From contig CAIULK010000229.1 in the NCBI GenBank assembly GCA_903899885.1, positions 1-41,501 on the forward strand: DNA of 41,501 bases, in the 5' to 3' direction. This DNA comes from an uncultured Rhodospirillaceae bacterium. GTDB taxonomy: Bacteria > Pseudomonadota > Alphaproteobacteria > Rhodospirillales > Magnetospirillaceae. A model generated the notes under the pieces. It was not told the DNA's origin and searched no databases. It worked only from the letters and a program-made list of their open reading frames with translations. This document shows positions 1 to 7,116 of this stretch, piece by piece (position 1 is the first letter of the stretch; each line of letters begins with the position of its first letter). A program made the position numbers and the translations under genes.

Positions 1-58
1 CCGCCGCGATGTAGTCGAAAATGCGCTCACGAAGATCCAAGGAATACGGCTTGCCCAT
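1..58 (-). CDS. IS630-type transposase, N-terminal fragment (runs off window)
   Basis: Reading leftward from an ATG at 58, the first 19 codons give MGKPYSLDLRERIFDYIAA, the typical opening of IS630-family transposases (start of the helix-turn-helix DNA-binding region). A strong ribosome binding site, GGAGGTGAC, lies just upstream (about 60-69). The rest of the gene is outside the window, so whether the element is intact cannot be told. I could not identify its terminal inverted repeat or the TA target duplication in 59-145. The family assignment rests on a short N-terminus only. Confidence 0.6.
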   Translation of the reverse strand, partial: MGKPYSLDLRERIFDYIAA

Positions 59-145
59 GCGTCACCTCCAGATGGAAGTGAATCACGTTAACCCCACGAA
101 GGGAATCCCCGGCGATTCCGATCAAACGCAAACCGCTTTAACCCC

Positions 146-898
146 CTACTGGAACACCGCGCGCAGCGCGTCGGTGGTGCGGGCGGCGGGGTTGGCGCGG
201 ATATTGGCTTCCTGCTGGGCGAGATAGAAGAAAATACCGTCCAGGGTTTTGCCGGTGACATAGTTGCCGAGGTCCAAATCCAGGCTGGGGGGCAGCGGCA
301 GCGCCTTGGCGGTGGTGGTCAGCGTGTTCAGCGACTTGACCGCTCCGGCATTCGACAGGCTTTGATCGACGATCGGCTTGATCGCCTGGGTCAGTTGCGG
401 CGTGGTGGTCCGCTTGAAATACTGGGTCGCCGAATCCGAGGGGCCGGTGAGGATGCCGCGCGCGTCTTGCAGGCTCATCGCGCCGACCGCGTCGCCGAAA
501 ATCCCGGCGGCCAACGGGGCGGCGGTTTCGGCGGCCCTGTTGATGCGCTGTTCCAAATCCTCGGCCAGTCCCCCGGCGCCGATCGCCGACAGGCCCATCT
601 TGATCTTGGCGAGGGGCCCCGGCAACGGGATGTGAACGTTGGTATCGTTGAGGAAACCGCCCGCGTGGCCCACGGCCGCCACCGCTTTTTGCGTGCCGAC
701 CCGCAGCGCGTCCTTGATGCCGGTGGTGATTTCGCCGTCCGACAGCCCCGCCCCCAGGCTGGCGTTGCCGCCGCCGCCGCCCGACTGCCCCTCGACCGAT
801 TGCAGGGCCTTCTTGCCCAAACTCATGAAGTCGGTTTGCGCCAACGCCGGGGCGGCGGCAAGCAGGATAACCGAAAGAACGAGCAGGCGCGATGTCAT
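146..898 (-). CDS. DUF4197 family exported protein
   Basis: A 250-residue protein with a clear N-terminal signal peptide (hydrophobic stretch ending A-P-A-L-A-Q around residues 15-20), so it is probably periplasmic. The body, with its LSDGEITTGIKDAL opening and the conserved ending built around the phrase YVTGKTLDGIFFYLAQQE, matches the DUF4197 family, whose biochemical role is unknown. The ATG at 898 was chosen because it starts the signal peptide and has a GGAG ribosome site. The open frame extends further upstream, but that part overlaps the neighbouring gene. It lies 22 bases downstream of the DTW-domain gene and is probably co-transcribed with it. A glycine-rich linker follows the signal peptide. 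Confidence 0.85.
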   Translation of the reverse strand: MTSRLLVLSVILLAAAPALAQTDFMSLGKKALQSVEGQSGGGGGNASLGAGLSDGEITTGIKDALRVGTQKAVAAVGHAGGFLNDTNVHIPLPGPLAKIKMGLSAIGAGGLAEDLEQRINRAAETAAPLAAGIFGDAVGAMSLQDARGILTGPSDSATQYFKRTTTPQLTQAIKPIVDQSLSNAGAVKSLNTLTTTAKALPLPPSLDLDLGNYVTGKTLDGIFFYLAQQEANIRANPAARTTDALRAVFQ

Positions 899-920
899 GG
901 CGAGGCTCCGTGGTTTTTGG

Positions 921-1622
921 TCAATGGCGGGTGCGGCGGTCGCGGCGCGGGGCAATGGCGCGGACCGGCGCCGGTCCGGCGGTGCCGTCCTTGCGGGCTT
1001 GGCGGAAGCGTTCCAGCATGCGCTGGAAGGTGGCGTCCAAGGCGGTTTCGATTTCGGGGCGGCCTTCCAGGCGGCTGAGCAGCAAGGCGGCGGCTTCAAT
1101 GGTCGAGAGCGCGTCCTTGCGCGGCTCGGTACGCACCCGGCCATAGCGGGACGGGCGCTTGGGGCCCAGAACCACCCGCTTGCATTTCAGAACCCAGGGA
1201 TTGCGCCACCACAAGGCCTTGGCCTGCGCCCATGTGCCGTCGAGCACCACGACGCCCTCGATCCCGGCCAGGGCCGCGTCTTGATCCGGGCAGGGCTCGC
1301 CCTTGGCGGTCAGCACCGTCACCTCGCGCTCGGGCGGGGCCTTGGCCGAACCCAGATACAGCACCGCCCAGTGTTGCGGGTCGGCCGGGCGGTCCAGTGC
1401 CTTGGCAAGACTGGGCCAAGATAGGCCGACCTTCATCACCGCCTGGGTCAAATGGTGGGCCAGCAGCCGCGCCGTGCCCAGGGTTTTGTCCTGCTCCTGC
1501 GGGTGTTGCAAGATCAGCAGGGCGATGCGGTTGGCCAGCGGGACCACATCGGCGCATACGCACAGCGCCGCCGGTTTCAGGCAGGCCGCGCACAAAGCCG
1601 CCGGTTCATGAGGATCATCCAT
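921..1622 (-). CDS. tapT: DTW-domain tRNA-uridine aminocarboxypropyltransferase (TapT-like)
   Basis: A 233-residue protein with the N-terminal zinc-type cysteines C11, C14, C21 and C23 and the family signature D-G-T-W-A-Q-A near residue 128. DTW-domain enzymes (E. coli TapT/YfiP; human DTWD1/2) transfer the 3-amino-3-carboxypropyl group of S-adenosylmethionine to a uridine of tRNA, giving acp3U. Family membership is seen directly; the exact tRNA position is inferred from E. coli. The C-terminus has a basic, arginine-rich tail (residues ~210-233) that could help RNA binding. It starts at the ATG at 1622, divergent from the caspase-like gene, and is followed closely by the DUF4197 gene. Confidence 0.8.
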   Translation of the reverse strand: MDDPHEPAALCAACLKPAALCVCADVVPLANRIALLILQHPQEQDKTLGTARLLAHHLTQAVMKVGLSWPSLAKALDRPADPQHWAVLYLGSAKAPPEREVTVLTAKGEPCPDQDAALAGIEGVVVLDGTWAQAKALWWRNPWVLKCKRVVLGPKRPSRYGRVRTEPRKDALSTIEAAALLLSRLEGRPEIETALDATFQRMLERFRQARKDGTAGPAPVRAIAPRRDRRTRH

Positions 1623-1642
1623 GGCATGGTTTTAATCCACCC

Positions 1643-1671
1643 TTGGGTGCGGCGCAATCACGGGGTAGAAT
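1643..1671 (+). promoter_or_regulatory. Candidate sigma-70-type promoter of the caspase-like gene
   Basis: TTGGGT at 1643-1648 and TAGAAT at 1666-1671 are separated by 17 bases. They lie 26 bases before the start codon of the caspase-like lipoprotein in the divergent intergenic region. Spacing and position fit a housekeeping promoter; no experimental support is visible. Confidence 0.5.
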
Positions 1672-1696
1672 ATCAACTCCCCTGCGGACGAGGTCG

Positions 1697-3208
1697 ATGA
1701 TGACGGCATGGATGCGACGTCTCGCCTTTCTGATTCTGCTGCCGGTTTTGGCGGCCTGCGCGGTGCCGGTGGAAACCGCCCAGGACGCGCATGCCGCGTT
1801 CGACCAAGGCAGCCCCGGCGGCCCGTTGTCGGGCTTGGCGTTGGGCGTGGTCGATGGTGATTCGATGCGCTTCGCCAACAATGTGCTGGGGGCCCGGCAG
1901 GGGCTATTCCGCATGGGACCGATGGGCGTGGACGGCGCGGCCGATGCCGATCCGCAACAGATTCCCGCCGATCTGGGCCGGGCCTTGGGGGCCCGCTTCC
2001 GGTCGGCGCGTCCGGCGGCATCGGTCGCCGAGGCCGTGGCGCGCGGCGACGATGTCGTGCTGGTGGTCGAGTTGCAGGTTCAACTGGGTTACATGTCGTT
2101 TGACATCACCACGATTGGGCTGACCGGCGCCTTCCAGGGGCGCGACGGCGCGCCGTTGGGCAAATTTTCCGGCAATGGCCAGTTCGCGGTGCCGTTTCCC
2201 GCCTCGTCCTCGGCGGTTCGTCCGGCGTGGGTGGCGGCGTTGGCCGACTTCATGCGCCGGGTCGATGGCGCGTCGGGAAGCATCGCCAGCTTGAGCGGAC
2301 AGCACCGGGGCGCGCCGCCGGTCGCCGTCGCGGCGCCGGGTCCCAAGGCTTCGGTTCCGGTGGCGCCGCCCGTGGTGGCCGTCGCGCCACCGCGCTTTCC
2401 GGCGCAGGCGCTGGCGCTGTCGTTCCACCACGCGCCGGAACGGCCCGATGATGTCGCGGTGATCATCGGCAATGCCGATTACGGCCGCTTCGGCAAGGAT
2501 ATCCCCGACGTCAAACCCGCTTATGCCGACGCCGAGGGGATGAAAGCCTACGCCACCCAAGGTCTGGGCATCCGCGAGGGCAACATCATTGATCTGAAGG
2601 ACGCCACCGGCGCCCAGATGGTGCGGGTGTTCGGCAACGACAAGGATTACCGGGGGCAGTTGTTCGACTGGGTCAAACCGGGCAAAAGCCGGGTGTTCGT
2701 CTATTATGCCGGTCATGGCGCGCCGGGCGGGCAGGGCGGCAGCCCCTATCTGGTGCCGGTCGATGCCGACGCCGCCCGCATCGAGCTGAACGGCTTTCCC
2801 TTGAAGACGCTGTACGACAATCTCGCGCGCTTGCCCGCCGAAAGCGTCACCGTGGTGCTGGAGGCGTGTTTTTCCGGTCAGTCGGCGGCGGGTTCGGTGC
2901 TGGGGCAAGCCTCGCCGGTTTATTTCGACGTCAAGCCGCCGCCCGTGCCCGAGAAACTGACCGTCATCACCGCCGGGTCGGCCAATCAGGTGGCAAGCTG
3001 GGAGCAGGACGGCAGCGACGGCCTGTTCACCAAATACTTCCTGCTGGGGATGAGCGGCAAGGCCGACGCCGCGCCCCATGGCAACGGCGACGGCAAGGTC
3101 GGCCTCGACGAATTGGACCGTTATCTCAAGGATACGCTGACCTATTGGGCGCGCCGCTATTACGGCCGGGACCAGCAGGCGCGAATCGTGCGGGGCGGGC
3201 TTAACTAA
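1697..3208 (+). CDS. Caspase-family (peptidase C14) lipoprotein
   Basis: A 503-residue protein. It begins with a lipoprotein signal peptide with lipobox L-A-A-C, so C21 would be lipidated and the protein anchored in the envelope. Residues ~22-205 form an N-terminal domain I do not recognise. A Pro/Ala/Val-rich linker (about 205-245) leads to a caspase-fold domain from ~250 (VAVIIGNADYG). The likely catalytic dyad is H340 in YYAGHG and C391 in LEACFSG. Bacterial members (metacaspases, orthocaspases) are usually Arg/Lys-specific cysteine proteases; the substrate here is unknown. The start at 1697 (or the ATG at 1700) begins the signal peptide; longer upstream reading lacks sense. It is monocistronic, with its own candidate promoter. 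Confidence 0.8.
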   Translation: MMTAWMRRLAFLILLPVLAACAVPVETAQDAHAAFDQGSPGGPLSGLALGVVDGDSMRFANNVLGARQGLFRMGPMGVDGAADADPQQIPADLGRALGARFRSARPAASVAEAVARGDDVVLVVELQVQLGYMSFDITTIGLTGAFQGRDGAPLGKFSGNGQFAVPFPASSSAVRPAWVAALADFMRRVDGASGSIASLSGQHRGAPPVAVAAPGPKASVPVAPPVVAVAPPRFPAQALALSFHHAPERPDDVAVIIGNADYGRFGKDIPDVKPAYADAEGMKAYATQGLGIREGNIIDLKDATGAQMVRVFGNDKDYRGQLFDWVKPGKSRVFVYYAGHGAPGGQGGSPYLVPVDADAARIELNGFPLKTLYDNLARLPAESVTVVLEACFSGQSAAGSVLGQASPVYFDVKPPPVPEKLTVITAGSANQVASWEQDGSDGLFTKYFLLGMSGKADAAPHGNGDGKVGLDELDRYLKDTLTYWARRYYGRDQQARIVRGGLN

Positions 3209-3779
3209 CCCCCGGCCGCCGCACGATGGCGAACCAGTATTCCTCGATCCCCCGGATCGCCGCGAACAGGCTTTCGTAATCGATCGGCTTGGTGAGATAG
3301 CCCGACGCCCCCAATTGGTACGAGGCGAGTACGTCGCGCTCGACCTCCGAGGTGGTCAAAACCACCACCGTGACGATGGGGGCCACGCGGTAGGATAGGC
3401 TGTTGTCGATCAGGGTGGTGAACACTTCGGCCAAGTGTTCGGGATCAAGCATCACTGGCGGTATCATGCCGCGCCGGCGGCGCGGATTGGGCCACCGCCA
3501 GATAAAGCTGGACGTCGCGCAGCAAGGACCGCAAACGCTCGGCCCCGCGCAGCGCGTGATCCAGGGTGTTGTGGATATCGGGCGTTAAACCGCCGGTCCC
3601 CAGCAATTTTTCCAGCCGCTCCACAGCAAGAACGCGAACAAGACGACGATGGCCAATAGCGACGCGCCAAGCAGCGCATTGCCACCGCCCCGGTCCGGGG
3701 ACGGCATTCCCTCCGGCGTTTCGACCGATACCATGTCTCGAGCAATCCCATAAAGCTGGCCAAGGGCCGGACGGCCCAC
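3201..3779 (-). pseudogene. Decayed histidine kinase / Rcp1-type response regulator locus
   Basis: Pieces of a two-component pair lie in broken order on the minus strand. 3779-3585 encodes a short frame with a transmembrane helix (ALLGASLLAIVVLFAFLLW). In a different frame, 3660-3445 reads like the second dimerisation helix of a phytochrome-type kinase (LDHALRGAERLRSLL) and ends in a stop. An 88-codon frame at 3467-3201 begins with a kinase N-box (DPEHLAEVFTTLIDNSLSYR). It then runs directly into the C-terminal half of a response regulator (VVVLTTS, LGASGYLTKPIDYESL, EEYW). The H-box, most of the ATP domain and the receiver phosphoacceptor aspartate are missing. At least one frameshift and two deletions are needed to explain this. 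The last codons overlap the caspase gene's end by 8 bases. It is very unlikely to be a working pair. Confidence 0.65.
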
Positions 3780-3811
3780 GACGCTTATCCCGAAAGTATG
3801 GTACCGGAAAC

Positions 3812-3844
3812 GGCGGGTTCGGGAAACCGGTTCCCGAACCCGCC
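3812..3844 (-). terminator. Hairpin terminator downstream of korAB
   Basis: A perfect 14-base stem (GGCGGGTTCGGGAA at 3812-3825 pairing with 3831-3844) with a 5-base loop sits 9 bases after the korB stop codon. On the minus strand it is followed by GTTTCC rather than a long T-run, so termination may be incomplete or factor-assisted. Confidence 0.65.
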
Positions 3845-3853
3845 CTCGGGTTT

Positions 3854-4699
3854 TTACCCAGTACGGAACTGAGCGTCCAAATCCGCCACGGCGACCGGAG
3901 CGCGTTGGCTGGGCGTCCAGGCGGGGCGCTCGTTTTTGTACAAAACGCCCAGGGTGAAGCCGTCGTCGGCCATCAGCATGCGGGCCGCATCGGCCTGGTC
4001 GGTGATCGGCTGGGTATTGGCCGCCTTATGGACCCGTTCCTTCCACAGCCGCTCTTCCTCGCGGAACGTAACGCAGGGGCTGAGCACCAAGACCACCGAA
4101 AAGCCGGGGTGACGGATCGCCTCGGCGATCACCGACGCCGTGTGGTTGGGATCGCCCGAAAACGTGCGGGCGACGAAGCTGGCCCCGGCGGTCAAGCCGA
4201 TCGCCAAGGGATTGAACGGCGCGACGCCGGTACCGCCGGGCGGCGCCATCGCCGAATTGTCCCAATCGGCTTCGGTGGTCGGGCTGGGCTGACCCTTGGT
4301 CATGCCATAGACGCGGTTGTCCATCACCACATAGGTCATGTCGACATTGCGTCGGCAGGCGTGGATGAAGTGGTTGCCGCCGATCGAAAAGCCGTCGCCG
4401 TCGCCGCCGGTGACCACCACGGTCAAGTCCGGCCGGGCCAGCTTGACCCCAGCCCCGATCGCCAGAGCGCGGCCGTGGATCGAGTGATAGCCGTAACTGG
4501 TCAGATAGGCGGGCAGGCGCGACGAACAGCCGATGCCCGAGATCATCGCGGTTTGGTTCGGATCCAGCTTTAGTTCCAAGAAGGCCTTGGCGAACGAGGA
4601 CAGCACCGAAAAATCGCCGCAGCCCGGGCACCAGACCGGTTTGAGGTTGGACCGCCATTCGGCGACGCTGGTGGGAATGGAGCAAGCGGGCGCGTTCAT
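3854..4699 (-). CDS. korB: 2-oxoacid (2-oxoglutarate):ferredoxin oxidoreductase, beta subunit
   Basis: A 281-residue beta subunit that binds thiamine diphosphate and the [4Fe-4S] cluster. Visible landmarks are the N-terminal WCPGCGD motif, GIGCSS, the TPP/Mg motif around GDGDGFSIGGNH and the following MDNRVYGMTKGQ segment. The enzyme oxidatively decarboxylates 2-oxoglutarate (or a related 2-oxoacid) with CoA and reduces ferredoxin; run in reverse it can fix CO2. The start ATG overlaps the korA stop by four bases (ATGA), a sign of translational coupling. Which 2-oxoacid is used cannot be proved from sequence; the two-subunit Kor layout and length favour 2-oxoglutarate. The gene ends just before a long hairpin. 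Confidence 0.88.
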   Translation of the reverse strand: MNAPACSIPTSVAEWRSNLKPVWCPGCGDFSVLSSFAKAFLELKLDPNQTAMISGIGCSSRLPAYLTSYGYHSIHGRALAIGAGVKLARPDLTVVVTGGDGDGFSIGGNHFIHACRRNVDMTYVVMDNRVYGMTKGQPSPTTEADWDNSAMAPPGGTGVAPFNPLAIGLTAGASFVARTFSGDPNHTASVIAEAIRHPGFSVVLVLSPCVTFREEERLWKERVHKAANTQPITDQADAARMLMADDGFTLGVLYKNERPAWTPSQRAPVAVADLDAQFRTG

Positions 4700-6432
4700 G
4701 ACGAGGACCCCATGGACATGAGAGCGTGATGGATTTCACCAGGACGGATCGCCAAGGGACCCGCCCGGAACAGACAATCGACCTTGGCCGGCAGCGTGTA
4801 GACCGACCGCAGATAGCGCAGGAACTGCTTGGAATGGCTTTGTTCGACCACCAGAACGGCATCGACCCCATCCAAGGCCGCCTGCATTTCGCGCGGCCGT
4901 GCCGGGAGCAGCAAGCGCGGCGAAATCAGCCGGACATCCAAACCGTCGGCCTTGGCGCGCTGGATCGCCTCGTGCGCGGCGCCGGTGGTCGATCCCCAGG
5001 TGATCAACGCCACCCGGCCGGTGCCTTCGATGGTGGCCCACTGGTCGCCGTAGTCGTGATCGTCGAGCTTGCGGCGGCGCTTTTCCAACTGCTGTTCGTG
5101 ATCCAAGGCGGCCGAGGAGGGATTGCCGTAAACCGAATGTTCCAACCCGTCGGCGGTGTACTGACAGCCCGGCGTGCCGGGGATCGCCATCGGCGAGACA
5201 CCCGATGGGGTCAAGGCATAACGCTGATAGCGCAGCCCGTCCTCGTCCGGGGTTTCGGCGGTTAGCCGTTGGGCGGTAAGACCGGAGTCGGCGGGCGGAT
5301 CGATCACCGCGCGCGATTGGCCCAGCGATTGTTCGGTCAGCACGATGCCCACGGTTTGCAGGGCTTCGGCCAGGGTGACCGCCCACTGGGTGGTGAACAG
5401 GCAGTCGCCGATCGACTGGGCGGCCAGCACCAAATGCGGCGCGTCGCCGTGCAGCCCGTGCAGGGCGATGTCGAGATCGCTTTGTTCCGACTTGGTGGGA
5501 ATACCGGTGGAGGGTCCGCCGCGTTGCACATCGACCACGACGACCGGGGTTTCCGAGGCGACGCCCAACCCCAGCCCTTCGATCATCAATGCCAGACCGG
5601 GCCCGGCGGTCGCGGTCAGCGCCGGAACGCCGCCGAACGAGGCGCCCAGGCACATGTTGATCGAGGCCAGTTCATCCTCGGCCTGCACGAAGACGCCGCC
5701 GATCTTGGGCAGCGCTCCCGACAGCCATTCCAGAATTTCGGTGCCCGGCGTGATCGGATAGGCGGCGCAAAAGCGCACCCCGCCGCGCACGGCGCCCAGC
5801 GCCGCCGCCTCGTTGCCGGTAATCGCCCAACGGGCACCCGGCGGGCAGACGCCCAGGCGCCGGGTGGCGCCCAGGTCCTTGGCGGCCTCGGCCCCGGCGC
5901 GCACGGCGGCGACCGACGCCTCGTAAGCGTCGGCACGCTTCTTTTTCAGGGATTTGCCCAAGCCCTCGATCAGCACATCGACCGGCACACCGATCAAAAC
6001 CGCCACCGCGCCCAACGCGATCATGTTGGGGCGCCCGCCGGGGATCGCCTTGGCCATCTTGTCCATCGGCAAATGCGCGATGCGCGCGCCGGAATTGGCT
6101 AGAACCGCCGGAACCTCGCCCGCGTCGGGATCGGCGATGATCACGCTGGAGGAGCGCAACGCCAGTTCGGCGGAAAACCGGTCGACATTGCCCCAGTCGA
6201 TGGCGATCAAGATATCGGTCGAATCATCGACCGAGCTGACCGGCTGGGTCGATAAGCGCAGCAGCGCCGCCGCCTCGCCGCCCCGGATCTGGGGGCCCGA
6301 GGACCGGCCGAACAGCGCGTACAGGCCGCTTTTGGCGGCCGCGTCGATCAGCATGTTGGCGGCGGTCATCACACCGGCGCCGCCGCTGCCGGCAAAGGCA
6401 AGGGATACGGACGTGTCTGGTTCGGAGCTCAT
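4696..6432 (-). CDS. korA: 2-oxoacid (2-oxoglutarate):ferredoxin oxidoreductase, fused gamma-alpha subunit
   Basis: A 578-residue subunit in which the gamma domain (about residues 9-190, with FAGSGGAGVMTAANML and GPQIRGGEA) is fused in front of the alpha domain (from ~200, with AYPITPGTE, TAGPGLALM and RGGPSTGIPTKSEQSDL), as in bacterial KorA. It pairs with korB to form the oxidoreductase that passes electrons to ferredoxin. The ATG at 6432 was chosen because it has an AGGA ribosome site and begins the conserved domain; an in-frame upstream extension of 19 codons lacks similarity. The divergent gene across a 228-base gap is a 2[4Fe-4S] ferredoxin, the natural electron partner. Confidence 0.88.
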   Translation of the reverse strand: MSSEPDTSVSLAFAGSGGAGVMTAANMLIDAAAKSGLYALFGRSSGPQIRGGEAAALLRLSTQPVSSVDDSTDILIAIDWGNVDRFSAELALRSSSVIIADPDAGEVPAVLANSGARIAHLPMDKMAKAIPGGRPNMIALGAVAVLIGVPVDVLIEGLGKSLKKKRADAYEASVAAVRAGAEAAKDLGATRRLGVCPPGARWAITGNEAAALGAVRGGVRFCAAYPITPGTEILEWLSGALPKIGGVFVQAEDELASINMCLGASFGGVPALTATAGPGLALMIEGLGLGVASETPVVVVDVQRGGPSTGIPTKSEQSDLDIALHGLHGDAPHLVLAAQSIGDCLFTTQWAVTLAEALQTVGIVLTEQSLGQSRAVIDPPADSGLTAQRLTAETPDEDGLRYQRYALTPSGVSPMAIPGTPGCQYTADGLEHSVYGNPSSAALDHEQQLEKRRRKLDDHDYGDQWATIEGTGRVALITWGSTTGAAHEAIQRAKADGLDVRLISPRLLLPARPREMQAALDGVDAVLVVEQSHSKQFLRYLRSVYTLPAKVDCLFRAGPLAIRPGEIHHALMSMGSSS

Positions 6433-6585
6433 GCAATCCTCGTTTTTGCATTTTCCCCACCCGAACGGGGCGGTTTCGCCCACCATCATATCGAGCCTGA
6501 TTCGTTAGGGCGAGTGGAAACGTGGGGGAATATGAAAATGGTGTGGCACTTGTTACCCCCATTAGGGTGGGGACGGCGATTCCTG

Positions 6586-6615
6586 TTGTCAAGGTCAAGG
6601 CAAGTCAGATATACG
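6586..6615 (+). promoter_or_regulatory. Candidate sigma-70-type promoter of the ferredoxin gene
   Basis: TTGTCA at 6586-6591 and TATACG at 6610-6615 are 18 bases apart. They would give a leader of about 40 bases carrying the GAGGAACG ribosome site before the ATG at 6661. The divergent 228-base region (6433-6660) must also hold the korA promoter, but no convincing -35/-10 pair was found for it. Confidence 0.45.
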
Positions 6616-6660
6616 CCCGTTGAATTGCCCGCTTTCCATCGAACAGAAGAGGAACGACCG

Positions 6661-6906
6661 ATGGCGCTGAAAATCACCGATGACTGCACGGCGTGCGACG
6701 CCTGCGTTTCGACCTGCCCGAACGAAGCCATTTCCGCCGGCGACGTGATTTACTTGATCGACCCGGCGCGCTGCACCGAATGCGTCGGCGCCGAGGATTC
6801 GCCCCAGTGCCAGGACGTATGCCCGGCCGATTGCATCATCAAGGACCCGGCGCACGACGAGGATCACGACGCGCTGATGGCCAAGTACCACGGCTTGCAC
6901 GGCTAA
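6661..6906 (+). CDS. 2[4Fe-4S] ferredoxin, Allochromatium (Alvin)/YfhL type
   Basis: An 81-residue ferredoxin. The first cluster motif is C9-x2-C12-x2-C15-x3-C19-P. The second is C38-x2-C41-x8-C50-x3-C54-P, where the eight-residue insert between the second and third cysteine marks the Alvin/YfhL type. Such ferredoxins work at very low potential. Facing korAB head to head, it is probably the electron acceptor or donor of that enzyme; reduced ferredoxin could then feed nitrogenase or reductive carboxylation (inference). GAGGAACG precedes the start. The acidic C-terminal tail (after residue 61) is usual for the type. A strong intrinsic terminator follows. Confidence 0.92.
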   Translation: MALKITDDCTACDACVSTCPNEAISAGDVIYLIDPARCTECVGAEDSPQCQDVCPADCIIKDPAHDEDHDALMAKYHGLHG

Positions 6907-6928
6907 AGGCCAGCGCTTTTTTTTCTGG

Positions 6929-6968
6929 AAAAACCCTTCGGCGCCGACCGGTGCCGAAGGGTTTTTTT
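6929..6968 (+). terminator. Rho-independent terminator after the ferredoxin gene
   Basis: A 12-base stem (AAACCCTTCGGC at 6931-6942 with GCCGAAGGGTTT at 6953-6964) closes a 10-base loop and runs into a T-tract. It lies 24 bases past the ferredoxin stop. Confidence 0.9.
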
Positions 6969-7000
6969 CGTTTATATGACGCAGCGGTGAAGTGTTCGTT

Positions 7001-7019
7001 AACCGGGTGTTTACCGGTT
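7001..7019. repeat. Short inverted repeat upstream of the phosphatase gene
   Basis: AACCGG at 7001-7006 and CCGGTT at 7014-7019 form an inverted repeat with 7-base spacing in the leader region of the partner-switching module. It could be an operator, or chance in GC-rich DNA. Confidence 0.2.
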
Positions 7020-7116
7020 GCCTTGGCCGCCTCTCCCGCCCTACGATGGGCCGCATGATCAATATCGTTGGTTAAGGGCGATGCGTGGCCCACAACATCT
7101 GGTGGGGGAGGGCGAA

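Noticed and set aside
3464-3763. A 99-codon minus-strand frame in the relic two-component region
   Set aside because: Arg/Ala/Cys-rich sequence without domain sense; the kinase fragments read in the other two frames explain this region better.
6544-6570. Possible sigma-54 promoter (TGGCAC) before the ferredoxin gene
   Set aside because: The TGGCAC element is present, but the required GC of the -12 element is missing at the right distance; the sigma-70-like pair at 6586-6615 fits better.
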